A DNA stretch of 64,000 nucleotides, taken from Caulobacter sp. BK020 (GTDB lineage: Bacteria; Pseudomonadota; Alphaproteobacteria; Caulobacterales; Caulobacteraceae). Location: assembly GCF_004342605.1 (NCBI RefSeq), contig NZ_SLZL01000016.1, positions 1 through 64,000 on the forward strand. Direction: 5' to 3'. The notes under the pieces were generated by a model. It searched no databases and had not been told where the DNA came from. It was given only the letters and a program-made list of their open reading frames with translations. The translations under genes were made by a program, and so were the position numbers. Below, piece by piece: positions 8,260 to 18,050 of this stretch (the first letter of the stretch is position 1; every line of letters begins with the position of its first letter).

Positions 8260-9204
8260 GTGAACAACCAGTTGCTGGCCATCGGGCTGACCACGCTCGA
8301 CATCGTGGCCCGGGCCATCGACCAGTTGCCGGCGGCTGAGGGAGCCGTGCTGATCGAAGGAGCGGCGTGCGCGCCGGCCGGAACGGCCGCGGCGTGCGCG
8401 ATGATCGCCAGCCGGCTGGGCCTGAAGGCCGGCCTGATCTCGGCGGTCGGCGACGACATGACCGGCCGCCTCGTCCGCCATGGTCTGGAGACCGAAGGCG
8501 TGGACGTCGGGCGGCTGGCCGTCCTTCCGGGCTTTCCGACCTCGACGACCCTGCTGCCGATCGACTCGCGCGGCGGGCGTCCGGTGCTGCACGCCCCCGG
8601 CGCCGGCAGCTTCACCGAGGTCGGGCCGGAAGACCACGCCGCCCTCGCTGGCGCGGGCTTCGTGCATTATGGCGGGATCGGCGGCCTCAAGCTCGACGGC
8701 GGCGCGGGCGCGGCCTTCCTGGCCGCGGCCAAGGCCGTCGGCGCGGTGGTGACCTGCGACCTGATCGCGCCCCAACCCTCGGCGCTGGCCGAACTTGAGC
8801 GCGTTCTGCCTCACATTGACTACTTCATGCCCAGCGCCGTGGAGGCGCGCGGCCTGACCGGCCTGACCGACCTGTCGGCGGCGGCCGACCGCTTCATCGC
8901 CCTGGGCGCCAAGGCCTGCATCATTAAGAACGGCGAGGAGGGTGCGTTGCTGGCGGTCGACGGCGCCAAGATCGTGGTCCCGGCCCATGTGGTCGAGGTC
9001 GTCGACACCACCAGCTGCGGCGACTCGTTCTGCGCCGGTTTCATCGTCGGCCTCAGTCGCGGCTGGACGCCGTTGGAAGCCTGCCGTCTGGCCGCCGCGA
9101 CGGCCGCCCTGGTGGCCCAGGGGCTGGCGACCTTCGGGCGCCTGATTGATTTCGAAAGCACGGCGGCGGCCATGAGCCTGCTGCCCTTGAGGGAGGCCGC
9201 CTGA
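8260..9204 (+). CDS. PfkB family carbohydrate kinase
   Basis: The 314-residue product fits ribokinase/PfkB enzymes: an early substrate-binding region with AVGDDMTGRLV, and the C-terminal signature with the catalytic Asp in DTTSCGDSFCAGF near residue 250. Most family members read DTTGAGDxF, so the SC pair at the anion hole is a small deviation. I choose the GTG at 8260 because GGGGAG lies 7 bases upstream; an in-frame ATG at 8233 has no ribosome site and sits close to the operator. The stop overlaps the aldolase ATG (TGATG). Together with the aldolase it suggests phosphorylation of a ketose or aldose, then cleavage to a triose phosphate. Confidence 0.85.
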   Translation: MNNQLLAIGLTTLDIVARAIDQLPAAEGAVLIEGAACAPAGTAAACAMIASRLGLKAGLISAVGDDMTGRLVRHGLETEGVDVGRLAVLPGFPTSTTLLPIDSRGGRPVLHAPGAGSFTEVGPEDHAALAGAGFVHYGGIGGLKLDGGAGAAFLAAAKAVGAVVTCDLIAPQPSALAELERVLPHIDYFMPSAVEARGLTGLTDLSAAADRFIALGAKACIIKNGEEGALLAVDGAKIVVPAHVVEVVDTTSCGDSFCAGFIVGLSRGWTPLEACRLAAATAALVAQGLATFGRLIDFESTAAAMSLLPLREAA

Positions 9205-9875
9205 TGGCGAAGGCGTCGGAAGCTGATCTGCGCGAAGGCCTGGTGGACGTGATGCAGGCTATGGACGCGCGCGGGCTCAATCGCGGCACCTCGGGCAATG
9301 TCTCGGCGCGGCTGGAGGGCGGCGCGATGCTGGTCTCGCCCTCCGGCGTGCCGGCCGCGCGGCTGGAGCCGCAGCACATGGTGCTGGTCCGGGCCGACGG
9401 CTCGACGCCGGCCGGCGCGCTCAAGCCGTCCAGCGAGTGGCGCATGCATCGGCAGCTGCTCGCGGCCCGGCCTGACGTCAACGCCGTTGTCCATTGCCAC
9501 TCGCGCTACGCCACCACCCTGGCCTGCGCGGGCCGGCCGATCCCGCCGCTGCACTACATGGTGGCCGTCGCCGGCGGGGCGGACATTCCCATCGCGCCCT
9601 ATTCGACCTTCGGGTCGGCCGAACTAGGCGCGGGTGTCGTCGAGACCCTGGCCGGCCGCTACGGCGCCCTGATGGCCAATCATGGCCAGATCGCCCTGGC
9701 GCCGCGGCTGGACCTGGCGCTGGCCATCGCCGAGGAAATCGAGGAGCAGGCCGCCATCTATTGGGGAACCCTGATGATCGGCGGTCCTACCCTGCTGAGC
9801 GCGGCGGAGATCGACGTGGTCCTCCAGCGCTTCGCCGTTTACGGCCAAGGTTCACGGAGCGCCGAAGACCGCTGA
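9204..9875 (+). CDS. Class II aldolase/adducin family protein (fuculose-phosphate aldolase-like)
   Basis: At 223 residues it is the usual length for the FucA/AraD group. It shows the phosphate-binding GTSGN motif near residue 31, SSEWRMH near residue 76, the metal-ligand pair HCHSRY near residue 97 and a later catalytic-site region GALMANHGQIAL. The zinc ligands His-x-His and a third His (NHG) are present. The start overlaps the kinase stop, so the two are translationally coupled. Family members cleave sugar 1-phosphates to dihydroxyacetone phosphate and an aldehyde. Coupling with the kinase supports a short catabolic route; the actual sugar, and how the aminotransferase fits, is not known. 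Confidence 0.85.
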   Translation: MAKASEADLREGLVDVMQAMDARGLNRGTSGNVSARLEGGAMLVSPSGVPAARLEPQHMVLVRADGSTPAGALKPSSEWRMHRQLLAARPDVNAVVHCHSRYATTLACAGRPIPPLHYMVAVAGGADIPIAPYSTFGSAELGAGVVETLAGRYGALMANHGQIALAPRLDLALAIAEEIEEQAAIYWGTLMIGGPTLLSAAEIDVVLQRFAVYGQGSRSAEDR

Positions 9876-9922
9876 CGGCTCCGCCGCCAACCTCTCGTCC
9901 CGGCCGGCCTCGGCGCCGAGGT

Positions 9923-10076
9923 CCGTGGTTCTGGTCCGATCAGTATGACCTGAAGCTGCAGATCGCTGGCCTGCCGTTCGAGGCTGGCCGCCAGGTGGTG
10001 CGGGGCGACGTCACCGCCGCCCGGTTCGCCGTCTTCCATCTGAAAGGCGCTGTGATCCGAGCGGTCGAGGCGCTCA
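9923..10076 (+). pseudogene. C-terminal fragment of a ferredoxin reductase
   Basis: In one frame the sequence reads PWFWSDQYDLKLQIAGL and then VVRGDVTAARFAVFHLKG. This is the characteristic C-terminal reductase domain of FAD-dependent ferredoxin reductases of the rhodocoxin/putidaredoxin reductase type. The FAD- and NAD-binding parts (more than 300 residues) are missing, and no start or ribosome site precedes the fragment. It ends in a run of 13 cytosines. It lies between the aldolase gene and the next operator and is a relic of a lost gene. Confidence 0.75.
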
Positions 10077-10089
10077 CCCCCCCCCCCCC
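10077..10089. repeat. Run of 13 cytosines
   Basis: A homopolymer of 13 C lies within the ferredoxin reductase relic. Tracts this long are prone to slippage, and also to sequencing error. Nothing intact is read through it. Confidence 0.85.
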
Positions 10090-10176
10090 GACGCACGCCG
10101 GTGAGCGCGGACAGGCTCGCCCATCCGACACCGTCCATGAGGGCCGCGGCGGCTAAATCTGACGTTGGCGTCATAT

Positions 10177-10192
10177 AATAGTTTGAACTATC
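10177..10192. promoter_or_regulatory. TetR-type operator copy 3
   Basis: ATAGT-TTGA-ACTAT (with flanking A and C) is a palindrome with the same arms as the sites at 7198 and 8206. It lies 56 bases upstream of the metal-dependent hydrolase start. Confidence 0.75.
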
Positions 10193-10247
10193 ATAGCGCC
10201 GGTGTTACGGTCGAGGCCTCGACAGAAGGACGTCCCTGGAGGTTTTG

Positions 10248-11096
10248 ATGAGCACGGCAGCGGCTCCCGCCGATCTGAAGATCATTCCGCGCGACGTGAT
10301 GTTCGGCCGGGGCAAGAGCAATCCGCGGTTCTGGAACGGCGGCGATCCGGTGGCGACGACGTTCTACAACGCCTTGTCCCTGACCTTCCCGCAGGGGGAG
10401 GCCTATTTCGTGCAAAGCGTGCGGCACTATCTGGATATCTTGCCCGAACCGCTGCGCACCCAGGTCAGCGAGTTCGCTCAGCAGGAGGCCTATCACTCGC
10501 GAGAGCACATGGCGTTCAATCGCCAAGTCGCGGGCGCGGGCTATGACGTCAAACAGATCGACGACCTGATCCGCCAGGATATCCGCGACACCAAGGAAGA
10601 ACCGCCGGAGGTGCATCTGGCCGGCACCGCGGCCCTGGAACACTTCACCGCGATGCTGGCCCACGCCTGGCTTAAGGATCCCAGGCATTTCAAGGACTGT
10701 CCCGCCGACGTGCGCCGCCTTTGGCAATGGCACAGCATCGAGGAGATCGAACACAAGGGCGTGGCGTTCGACACGTTCCTATACGTCACGCGCGAACTCA
10801 CGCCGTTCCAGCGCTGGCTGTTCCGGGTGATGGTGATGCGCTCGGTGACGGTCGGCTTCTGGAAGGAACGGGTCCGCGACCTTCATCTGCTCTTCCAGCA
10901 GGACGGCATAGACACGCCCAAGACCTGGCGCCGCTTGGCGATCTTCCTGGTCTTCAAGCCGGGTCTCATCACCCAGGTCCTGCTGCCTTACCTGGCCTAT
11001 TATCTGCCGGGCTTTCATCCCTGGAACCACGACGACCGCGCCCTGGCCGCCAAGGTCGAGCATGGCCTGCGCCTGACCGAGGTCATCCGCGCCTGA
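10248..11096 (+). CDS. Predicted metal-dependent hydrolase (Metal_hydrol/COG3687 family)
   Basis: The 282-residue protein matches the family of helical putative metal-dependent hydrolases. Its start contains RDVMFGRGKSNPRFWNGGDP, and conserved His/Glu pairs follow in QEAYHSREH, LEHFTAM and WHSIEEIEHKG, consistent with a di-metal site in a helical bundle. The C-terminal third has hydrophobic helices. The ATG at 10248 is preferred over the preceding TTG because TGGAGG is 5 bases upstream. It is monocistronic behind its own copy of the TetR-type operator, so it belongs to the same regulon as the aminotransferase and kinase-aldolase pair. The biochemical activity of this family is not established. 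Confidence 0.8.
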   Translation: MSTAAAPADLKIIPRDVMFGRGKSNPRFWNGGDPVATTFYNALSLTFPQGEAYFVQSVRHYLDILPEPLRTQVSEFAQQEAYHSREHMAFNRQVAGAGYDVKQIDDLIRQDIRDTKEEPPEVHLAGTAALEHFTAMLAHAWLKDPRHFKDCPADVRRLWQWHSIEEIEHKGVAFDTFLYVTRELTPFQRWLFRVMVMRSVTVGFWKERVRDLHLLFQQDGIDTPKTWRRLAIFLVFKPGLITQVLLPYLAYYLPGFHPWNHDDRALAAKVEHGLRLTEVIRA

Positions 11097-11231
11097 AACT
11101 GGCTTGGCGCTTCGGGGGGCGACGGGGCGGCGAGACGTGGCGGGGGCGATCGCATCGAAGACCTCGCCCCCGCCAGGCGCGAACCAAGGCCGCCAGCAAG
11201 CAGGGCCCGCGTGCGCGACGTGTCTTGAGGC

Positions 11232-14200
11232 TCATGACAGGATCTCCGGGCGGGGTTGAGAGGACGAAGAGCGCCGGCGCAACATCAGATAGCCGGCCGG
11301 GATCACGAACATCGACAGCAGCGGCGCGGTCAGCATGCCGCCGATCATCGGCGCGGCGATGCGGCTCATCACTTCGGCTCCGGCGCCATGGCCCAGCAGA
11401 ATGGGCATGAGGCCAGCTAAAATCACCGCCACGGTCATGGCCTTGGGGCGCACGCGTAGAAGCGCGCCGTCGCGCACGGCCTGGGCGATCTGTTCCCGGG
11501 TCGGGTTCGGCGGCAGGGCTTGCAGCGCGTGCTTGAGATAGATCAGCATGACCACGCCGAACTCGGCCGCGACGCCGGCCAGGGCGATGAACCCGACCCC
11601 GGTGGCGACCGACTGGTGATAATCCAAAAGGTAGAGCGTCCAGAGGCCGCCGGTCAGGGCGAACGGCAGGGTGGCCAGGATCAGCCCCGCCTCGTCGAAC
11701 CGCCGGAAGATCGCGTAGAGCAGCACGAAAATGATCAGCAGGGTGGCCGGCACGACGATCTTCAGGCGTTGCGTGGCGCGCTGCAGATATTCGAACTGGC
11801 CCGAATAGGAGAGGCTGACGCCGGGCGGTGTCGGGACCTTTTGAGCCACGGCCTTCTGAAGATCGGCGACCACCGAGGCCAGGTCGCGATCACGGACATC
11901 GACATAGACCCAGGTCGTGGGCCGGCCGTTCTCGGTCTTCAGCATCGGCGGGCCATCGGCGACACGGACGTCGGCGACGGTTCCCAAGGTGATCTGCTGG
12001 CCGCCGGGCGTCAGCACCGGCAAGGTCCGCAAACCCTCCAGGCTGTCGCGCAGCTCGCGCGGGTAACGAACGCTGATCGGGTAGCGGGCCAGGCCCTCGA
12101 CCGTTTCGCCGATGGTCTCGCCCCCGATGGCGCTGGAGACGATCGACTGGACGTCGGCGATGTTGAGTCCGTAGCGGGCGGCGCTGGCCCGGTCGATGGT
12201 CACGTCGACATAGCGGCCGCCGGTCAGGCGCTCGGCCAGGGCCGAGCCCACCCCCGGCACGGTCTTGGCGACGGTTTCGATCCGGCGCGCGACATCGTCG
12301 AGCTGGGTCAGGTCGGCCCCTGAGACCTTGACGCCGATCGGGCTCTTGACGCCCGTGGCCAGCATGTCGATGCGGTTGCGGATCGGCGGGACCCAGACAT
12401 TGGTCAGGCCGGGAACCCGGACGGTGCGGTCCAGCTCGGCCACCAGCTTGTCGGGCGTCATCCCCGGCCGCCACTGGTCGCGCGGCTTGAGGCGGAGGGT
12501 GGTCTCGAACATCTCCAGCGGCGCGGGGTCGGTGGCGCTTTCGGCGCGGCCGGCCTTGCCGAACACGCTCTCCACTTCCGGCACGGTCTTGATCAGCCGG
12601 TCGGTCTGCTGGAGGAGGGCGCTCGCCTTTGCGGTCGAGAGGCCCGGCAAGGCCGAGGGCATGTAGAGCAGGTCACCTTCGTCCATCGGCGGCATGAACT
12701 CGCCGCCCAGGCGCGACAGCGGCCAGGCGGTGGTCAGCAGGGCGACGGCGGCGACGGCCAGCGTCAGGCGGGGCCGGGCCAGCACGCCGTCGAGCGCCGG
12801 GCGATAGAGCGCGGTCAGGCCGCGATTGATCGGGTTGGACGCCTCGTCGGGAATCCGCCCTCGGATCAGCCAGCCCATCAGCACCGGGACCAGGGTCACC
12901 GACAGGATCGCCGCGCCGGCCATGGCGTAGGTCTTGGTCAGGGCCAGGGGACGGAAGAGGCGGCCTTCCTGGGCCTGCAGGGTGAAGACAGGGATGAACG
13001 ACAGGGTGATGATCAGCAGGCTGAAGAACAGCGCCGGCCCCACCTCGACCGCCGCTTCGGTGATCACCTGCCAGCGTTCGACCGGGTTCAGGGCTTGGCC
13101 GGGGTGCTCATGCGTCCAGCGTTCCAGCCGCTTGTGGGCGTTCTCGATCATCACCACGGCCGCATCGACCATCGCGCCGATGGCGATGGCCACGCCGCCC
13201 AGCGACATGATGTTGGCGTCGACATCCTGGCTCTTCATGACCAGGAAGGCGGCCAGCACGCCCAGCGGCAGGGTGACGATCGCCACCAGGGCCGAGCGTA
13301 GATGGCCCAGGAACAGGGCGCAGACCAGGGCGACGACCAGGAACTCCTCGACGAGCTTGCCCGACAGGTTATGGACCGCGCGATCGATCAGGCCCGAGCG
13401 GTCGTAGGTGGCGACCACCTCCACGCCCGGCGGCAGGCTGCGCTTCAAGGCCTCCAGCTTGGCCTTCACGGCCGCGATCACCGTTCGCGCGTTTTCGCCC
13501 GAGCGGATCACCACCACCCCGCCGGCGACCTCGCCCTGGCCGTTCAGCTCGGCGACGCCACGGCGCATCTCGGGGCCGATCTGGACGGTGGCGACGTCGC
13601 CGACCGTGACCGGAACGCCGCCAAGTCCGGTGCGCAGCGGCGCGGCCCGGAAGTCGTCCAGGCTCTTCAGGTAGCCGCCGGCCCGGACCATGTATTCGGC
13701 CTCGCCCAGTTCCAGCACCGAGCCGCCGGCTTCGCCGTTGGCGCCTTTCAGCGCCTCGACGACCTGCTGGTGGGTGACGCCGTAGCCGGCCAGCTTCACC
13801 GGATCGACGACGACCTGGTACTGGCGGACCATGCCGCCGATCGGCGCGACCTCGGCCACGCCTGGAACCGCCTTCAGCTCGTAGCGCAGGAACCAGTCCT
13901 CCAGGCCGCGCAGCTGCGAGAGGTCATGGCCGCCGCGCCGATCGACCAGAGCGTATTCGAACACCCAGCCCACGCCCGTCGCGTCGGGGCCCAGGGCCGG
14001 CTTGGCGCTGGCCGGCAGGCGCGACTGGACCTGGTTGAGATATTCCAGCACCCGCGAGCGGGCCCAGTAGAGGTCGGTGGCGTCGTCGAAGATCACATAG
14101 ACGAAGCTGTCGCCGAAGAACGAATAGCCGCGCACGGTCTTGGCCCCGGGCACGGAAAGCATGGTGCTGGCCAGCGGATAGGTGACCTGGTTCTCGACAA

Positions 14201-14378
14201 GTTGCGGCGCCTGGCCAGGATAGCTGGTGCGGATGATGACCTGGGTGTCGGAAAGGTCGGGCAGGGCGTCGACCGAGGTCGAGCGTACGGCGAGACCTCC
14301 GGCCACGACCAGGACCAGCGCCGCCAGCAGGACGACGACGCGGTTGGCGACCGACCAGCGGATGACGGCGGCGATCAT
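11232..14378 (-). CDS. cusA: Heavy-metal RND efflux pump, inner-membrane subunit (CusA-like)
   Basis: At 1048 residues with about 12 membrane segments it is a full-length HME-RND transporter. The start has the family's [20 protein letters not shown] helix and [20 protein letters not shown]. The porter domain contains [15 protein letters not shown], typical of CusA/SilA/CzcA. It works with the adaptor and outer-membrane channel encoded just upstream to move Cu(I) or Ag(I) from periplasm to outside. The start overlaps the adaptor's stop by 4 bases. The copper/silver assignment rests on the CusF domain of the partner and on the Met-rich neighbours; I did not map the transport methionines. Confidence 0.92.
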   Translation of the reverse strand: MIAAVIRWSVANRVVVLLAALVLVVAGGLAVRSTSVDALPDLSDTQVIIRTSYPGQAPQLVENQVTYPLASTMLSVPGAKTVRGYSFFGDSFVYVIFDDATDLYWARSRVLEYLNQVQSRLPASAKPALGPDATGVGWVFEYALVDRRGGHDLSQLRGLEDWFLRYELKAVPGVAEVAPIGGMVRQYQVVVDPVKLAGYGVTHQQVVEALKGANGEAGGSVLELGEAEYMVRAGGYLKSLDDFRAAPLRTGLGGVPVTVGDVATVQIGPEMRRGVAELNGQGEVAGGVVVIRSGENARTVIAAVKAKLEALKRSLPPGVEVVATYDRSGLIDRAVHNLSGKLVEEFLVVALVCALFLGHLRSALVAIVTLPLGVLAAFLVMKSQDVDANIMSLGGVAIAIGAMVDAAVVMIENAHKRLERWTHEHPGQALNPVERWQVITEAAVEVGPALFFSLLIITLSFIPVFTLQAQEGRLFRPLALTKTYAMAGAAILSVTLVPVLMGWLIRGRIPDEASNPINRGLTALYRPALDGVLARPRLTLAVAAVALLTTAWPLSRLGGEFMPPMDEGDLLYMPSALPGLSTAKASALLQQTDRLIKTVPEVESVFGKAGRAESATDPAPLEMFETTLRLKPRDQWRPGMTPDKLVAELDRTVRVPGLTNVWVPPIRNRIDMLATGVKSPIGVKVSGADLTQLDDVARRIETVAKTVPGVGSALAERLTGGRYVDVTIDRASAARYGLNIADVQSIVSSAIGGETIGETVEGLARYPISVRYPRELRDSLEGLRTLPVLTPGGQQITLGTVADVRVADGPPMLKTENGRPTTWVYVDVRDRDLASVVADLQKAVAQKVPTPPGVSLSYSGQFEYLQRATQRLKIVVPATLLIIFVLLYAIFRRFDEAGLILATLPFALTGGLWTLYLLDYHQSVATGVGFIALAGVAAEFGVVMLIYLKHALQALPPNPTREQIAQAVRDGALLRVRPKAMTVAVILAGLMPILLGHGAGAEVMSRIAAPMIGGMLTAPLLSMFVIPAGYLMLRRRSSSSQPRPEILS

Positions 14379-15895
14379 CGGGCCGTCTCCGTCTTGCTGA
14401 TTTTGCGCAGACTCGCGCCTTGTGGGGTTCGCTCGAAGGCGAAGCTCACCCGATCACCGACCTTCAGGCCCTTGAGCAGATGGGTATCGGCCTGGAAGGC
14501 CATGGTCATGGCCGGCCAACCGGTCGCGGGAACCGGGCCGTGCGAGAGGGTCACCGCATCCTTGTCGATCATCTCGACGCGTCCTTCGGCGGTGAGCAGC
14601 TTGGCCGCGGGCGTGGGCGTTCCTGGCTTGGCGGGCGTCGCTTCATCGGACATCGGCGCCATGACCGGCTCGGCGGGCAGCGGTCGGACCTGCAGGCCCG
14701 AGAGGCTGGCTTCGGAGTCCACCAGGAACTGGCCTGACGCCACCACCAACTGCCCGGCGACGAGGCCGGCCAGGATCTCGGTCTGGCCGCCGGCGTCCTC
14801 GCCGGTGCGGACTTCGATCGCCTGGTAGCGGCCATCGCCGCCGGCCAGCATGACGATCGCTCGCCGCCCGGTGCGGATCACCGCTTCGGAGGGAACCAGC
14901 AAGGCCCGCTTTTCGGCGCCGTCGAAGGCGACCGTGGCGAAGAGCCCCGGACGCAGGCGGCCTTGCGGATTGGCCAGCTCGATCCTGGCCTGGACCGTGC
15001 GACTGTCGCCCTGGACCTGGGGCAGGATAGCCTGGACGCGGCCCTCGAAGCGCTCGTCCGGCCACGCGGCGAAGCTGACGTCGACGGCCTGACCAGGTCT
15101 CAGCTTGCCGGCCAGGGCCTCGGGAACGGCGGCGCTCACCCATACCCGGTCAAGGCCGTTGATCTCGGCCAGGGTCTGGCCCATGGCCACGGTCATGCCC
15201 GCGCGGACGTCCAGGCGGGTGATCGCCCCGCCGCTCGGCGCGGAAACGGTGATCGTCGTCCTCGGCTGGCCGGCGCGCTCGACGGCCTGGACGAGGCCCT
15301 CGGACATGCCCAGCAGCTTCAGGCGCTGGCGCGCGGCCGAGGCCAGGGCCGGATCGCCGGATCGACGCACGGCCAGGTACTCGGCCTGGGCGCCGCCCCA
15401 GTCGGGGACCAGGATGTCGGCCAGGGGCGCGCCGGCGGCGATCACGTCGCCCGGCGCGCGGGCATAGACCTTCTGGACGAAGCCGGAGGCCCGCGCCTGG
15501 ACGACGGCGACGTCACGCTGGTTGAACTCGACGGTCCCAGGCACGGTCAGGCCGCCCGGCAAGCGACCCTCACGCACCTGGACCGTGCGAAGGCCAAGGT
15601 TCTGAGCCGCGCTGGGATCAATGCGGACGGCGTCGCCTCCCGCGTCCGCTTCGTCGGCGTATTTGGGGATCAACTGCATGTCCATGAACGGCGACTTGCC
15701 GGGCTTGTCGAAGTGCTGGCCAGGAACCATCGGGTCATACCAGTAGAGGGGCTTGCGCTCGCTGGTCTCGGACGGCGCCATCGCCACGGGCTTGGCGGTG
15801 AGGCGGGCCAGGCCGTAGCCGCCAGCCCCGGCGACCAATACGAGAGCGGCGGCGCCGGCCACGATGACCGGCGTGCGGGAACGGGCGGGGGTCAT
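14375..15895 (-). CDS. cusB: RND adaptor with fused CusF domain (CusB-like)
   Basis: The 506-residue adaptor has an N-terminal membrane anchor (residues 8-28), then a heavy-metal-binding domain reading [20 protein letters not shown] and MDMQLIPKY at about 48-78. The lipoyl, beta-barrel and hairpin regions of a membrane-fusion protein follow. The last 70 residues form a CusF-like domain ([19 protein letters not shown], then WPAMTMAF): the Trp and the two Met match the Cu(I)-binding W-x2-M-x-M of CusF. The start at 15895 overlaps the cusC stop (ATGA); the longer frame upstream is the cusC gene read out of phase. Fusion places the metallochaperone on the pump. Confidence 0.92.
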   Translation of the reverse strand: MTPARSRTPVIVAGAAALVLVAGAGGYGLARLTAKPVAMAPSETSERKPLYWYDPMVPGQHFDKPGKSPFMDMQLIPKYADEADAGGDAVRIDPSAAQNLGLRTVQVREGRLPGGLTVPGTVEFNQRDVAVVQARASGFVQKVYARAPGDVIAAGAPLADILVPDWGGAQAEYLAVRRSGDPALASAARQRLKLLGMSEGLVQAVERAGQPRTTITVSAPSGGAITRLDVRAGMTVAMGQTLAEINGLDRVWVSAAVPEALAGKLRPGQAVDVSFAAWPDERFEGRVQAILPQVQGDSRTVQARIELANPQGRLRPGLFATVAFDGAEKRALLVPSEAVIRTGRRAIVMLAGGDGRYQAIEVRTGEDAGGQTEILAGLVAGQLVVASGQFLVDSEASLSGLQVRPLPAEPVMAPMSDEATPAKPGTPTPAAKLLTAEGRVEMIDKDAVTLSHGPVPATGWPAMTMAFQADTHLLKGLKVGDRVSFAFERTPQGASLRKISKTETAR

Positions 15896-17118
15896 TGATC
15901 GGTTCCGTAGGTGAGGGTCAGGCGCGCGGCGTCGATGGCGACGGCCGTTTCGCGGTCGAGGGCGGTGAGTTGCGCGTCGGCCAGGCCCACAAAGGCGTCG
16001 ATGACATCGGAAAGTCCGCTCGCGCCGGCGCCGTAGGCGGCGGTCTCCAGATCGGCGCGTTGCCTGGCCAGGGGCACGAGCCGGTTCCGCGCCCGAAGCC
16101 ATTGGTCATGATGCATGACGTGGTCGGCGAGATCGGCGTCGAGCTGGGCGCGCAGCGCCCTGCGGGCATCCTCGCGCTGGGCCTGCGCGCGACCAAGGTC
16201 GGCGGTTCGCGCGGCGATCATCGGGGCCTGGCGCATGTGCTTCCACAACGGCAGCGAGATCGTCACGCCAGCCGAGACCATGTCGCCGAACATCGGGTCG
16301 CGCCGCTGATAGGCGACTTCCCAGCCCCAGTCGGGCGAGGTCTCGGCCTTGGCCAGCCTGGTTCCGGCGTAGGCTTCGCCGACGGCGGCGTCTCGGACGG
16401 CCAGGGCGGGATGCTGGTCCAGGCCCGTGCGCAGGGCGGCCGGGTCGAGTTCGGTTGGCGGGGGCGCTCCGGCCGTCGATGGATCATTCTCGCCGGTCCA
16501 GCGGGCCAGCTGGGCGCGGGCGCGCGCTTCGCCGGCCTGGACTTCGGCGCGTCGGTCCTCGAGGGTCGCGCGCGCCGTCTGGACCGCGAGCGCCTGGGCC
16601 GGGCGGCTCCTGCCCGAGCTGACCGCCGACGGCGCCGCGGACCACAGCGGTTCGAGCTGGGCGAGAATGGCGTCGATCGCCGCCAGGCGGCGGCGGGCGT
16701 AGTCGGCCTCGATCCAGGCGATGGCGGCGGCGGTGCGGACCTGACGGGCTTCGAGGGCCGCCTCGGCGCTGGCCGCGGCCACGCCGGCTTCGGCGCGTTC
16801 GACCCGTGCGGCGCGCTTGCGGGCGTTGGGCACCTCCTGGGCGAAGCCGACGCGGCCCATGGTCATCTCATCGGCGCCCGAGCGTCCCGCGAGCGGTCCC
16901 GAGACCGGAAAGTTGTCGATCCCCAGCGTCAGCTTGGGATCGGGCAGGGCGCCCGCCGGACCAACCTCGGCCTTGGCCGCGTCGATTTTCAGCGCCGAGG
17001 CCTTCAGGCTTGGCGCCGAGCGCGCGGCCAGGTCCAGGGCCCGGGCGTAGGTGAGGGGGCTGGCGTTCGCGGACGGCGCGGCCAGGACGGCCGCCGCGCA
17101 CAGCAGGGTAAGGCGCAT
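15892..17118 (-). CDS. cusC: TolC-family outer-membrane channel (CusC-like)
   Basis: The 408-residue product starts with a Sec signal peptide (MRLTLLCAAAVLAAPSANA) and continues with two long alpha-helical repeats rich in Ala/Arg/Glu heptads, as in TolC/OEP channels. LPLWKHMRQAPMIAARTADL marks the second repeat. No lipobox Cys is seen, unlike E. coli CusC. It is first of the three pump genes and overlaps cusB by 4 bases. It forms the outer-membrane exit of the efflux complex. Confidence 0.85.
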   Translation of the reverse strand: MRLTLLCAAAVLAAPSANASPLTYARALDLAARSAPSLKASALKIDAAKAEVGPAGALPDPKLTLGIDNFPVSGPLAGRSGADEMTMGRVGFAQEVPNARKRAARVERAEAGVAAASAEAALEARQVRTAAAIAWIEADYARRRLAAIDAILAQLEPLWSAAPSAVSSGRSRPAQALAVQTARATLEDRRAEVQAGEARARAQLARWTGENDPSTAGAPPPTELDPAALRTGLDQHPALAVRDAAVGEAYAGTRLAKAETSPDWGWEVAYQRRDPMFGDMVSAGVTISLPLWKHMRQAPMIAARTADLGRAQAQREDARRALRAQLDADLADHVMHHDQWLRARNRLVPLARQRADLETAAYGAGASGLSDVIDAFVGLADAQLTALDRETAVAIDAARLTLTYGTDQ

Positions 17119-17195
17119 CGCGCGCTCCCGTTCTTGGATGTCGAGGAAGGGGCGCGCCGACGGCGGGCCGTCGGCGCGCCCTGGACGCCAGGCCG

Positions 17196-17456
17196 CTAGG
17201 CCGCCTTGTCCATGCAGTGTTCCCGCAGGGCTGGAGCGCCCTTCATCATCGGGCAGTCACAGGGCGCCTGGGCCATGTCCGCCGTGCGCCGGACCTGGAT
17301 GGTCCGCCGGAACAGGTCGTGCGGGTTGGAGGACGGCGGGGCGACACGGAGGACATGGTCTTTTGCGGGCATGTGCATGTCGGCGGCTTGAGCCGTGGCG
17401 GCCAGGTTAAGCGACAGCGCGCCAGCGCCGATCGCCAGGATCATCTTGGAGGTCAT
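17196..17456 (-). CDS. Small exported Met/Cys protein of the copper operon
   Basis: The 86-residue product has a signal peptide (MTSKMILAIGAGALSLNLAA, cleaved near AQA-AD) and a short mature chain with HMPAKDH, then CDCPMMKG and HCMDK. The Cys-Met-His spacing suggests a soft-metal site. It sits 77 bases upstream of cusC in the same orientation and resembles in style the exported protein at 486-824, though I see no clear homology beyond CPMM. A periplasmic copper carrier or buffer is plausible; the family is not named. Confidence 0.65.
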   Translation of the reverse strand: MTSKMILAIGAGALSLNLAATAQAADMHMPAKDHVLRVAPPSSNPHDLFRRTIQVRRTADMAQAPCDCPMMKGAPALREHCMDKAA

Positions 17457-17539
17457 CGACCTTCTCCATACCGATTGAAAGCCCGTCCAAGGCGCGACGG
17501 GCGAGCGCTGGTCCGAGGCGTCCGCATGCGGACGCGCGT

Positions 17540-17944
17540 TCAGGCCAGGCTTATCGGTGGAATGAAGGGCGGCGACGGATCGAGGCCGTCATGGTCGCGC
17601 TCGGCCACCTGGAAGGTGACGTCGGCATAGAGCGTCGTCGAGGCGAGCGCGAACGAAGCCGGCGGCAGAACGACGACCGCGCCGCAGCCCATCTTGGCGA
17701 TGCAGTCGGGCGTCATCTTCTTGCACGGGGTCTCGGCCGGGGAGGTGGTCTTGCCGGCGTCGTGGGCCATGTCCTGCGCCATCGTCATGTCGCCCATGCC
17801 CGGCATGTCGGCGCAATCCATCATCGACATCGCCGCCATCGACGACGACGCATCCGGCGCCATCGGCATGGCGCGCGCGCTCGCCTGGCCGACAAAGCCG
17901 GCCAAGGCGAGCGTCACGACGATGAGGCGCAGGAAGCTCCACAT
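17540..17944 (-). CDS. Exported Met/Asp-rich protein at the head of the cus operon
   Basis: The 134-residue protein begins with a signal peptide (MWSFLRLIVVTLALAGFVGQ, cleavage near ASA-RA) and a Met-rich stretch (AAMSMMDCADMPGMGDMTMA). A CKK...C...C pattern follows (PCKKMTPDCIAKMGCG), then a short hydrophobic stretch and a Pro-rich end. Met runs of this kind bind Cu(I) or Ag(I) in periplasmic resistance proteins. It is the first gene of the minus-strand run leading to cusC, cusB and cusA. The start is placed at the ATG at 17944 because the signal peptide begins there. Confidence 0.65.
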   Translation of the reverse strand: MWSFLRLIVVTLALAGFVGQASARAMPMAPDASSSMAAMSMMDCADMPGMGDMTMAQDMAHDAGKTTSPAETPCKKMTPDCIAKMGCGAVVVLPPASFALASTTLYADVTFQVAERDHDGLDPSPPFIPPISLA

Positions 17945-18050
17945 GCGTGGTGGTATAGAACCGACCTCGGATGGAGGAAAGCCGGGCAAGTGAATGTCGC
18001 GCTTTCGGCTGTGCGCCGACGTCCTGTGCTGGCGCGCGGAACAGGGCCGC

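Noticed and set aside
13302..14828. Long plus-strand open frame of 508 codons
   Set aside because: It is the antisense shadow of the cusA/cusB genes: high GC leaves opposite frames open, the product is Arg/Gln/Gly/His-rich, and there is no ribosome site.
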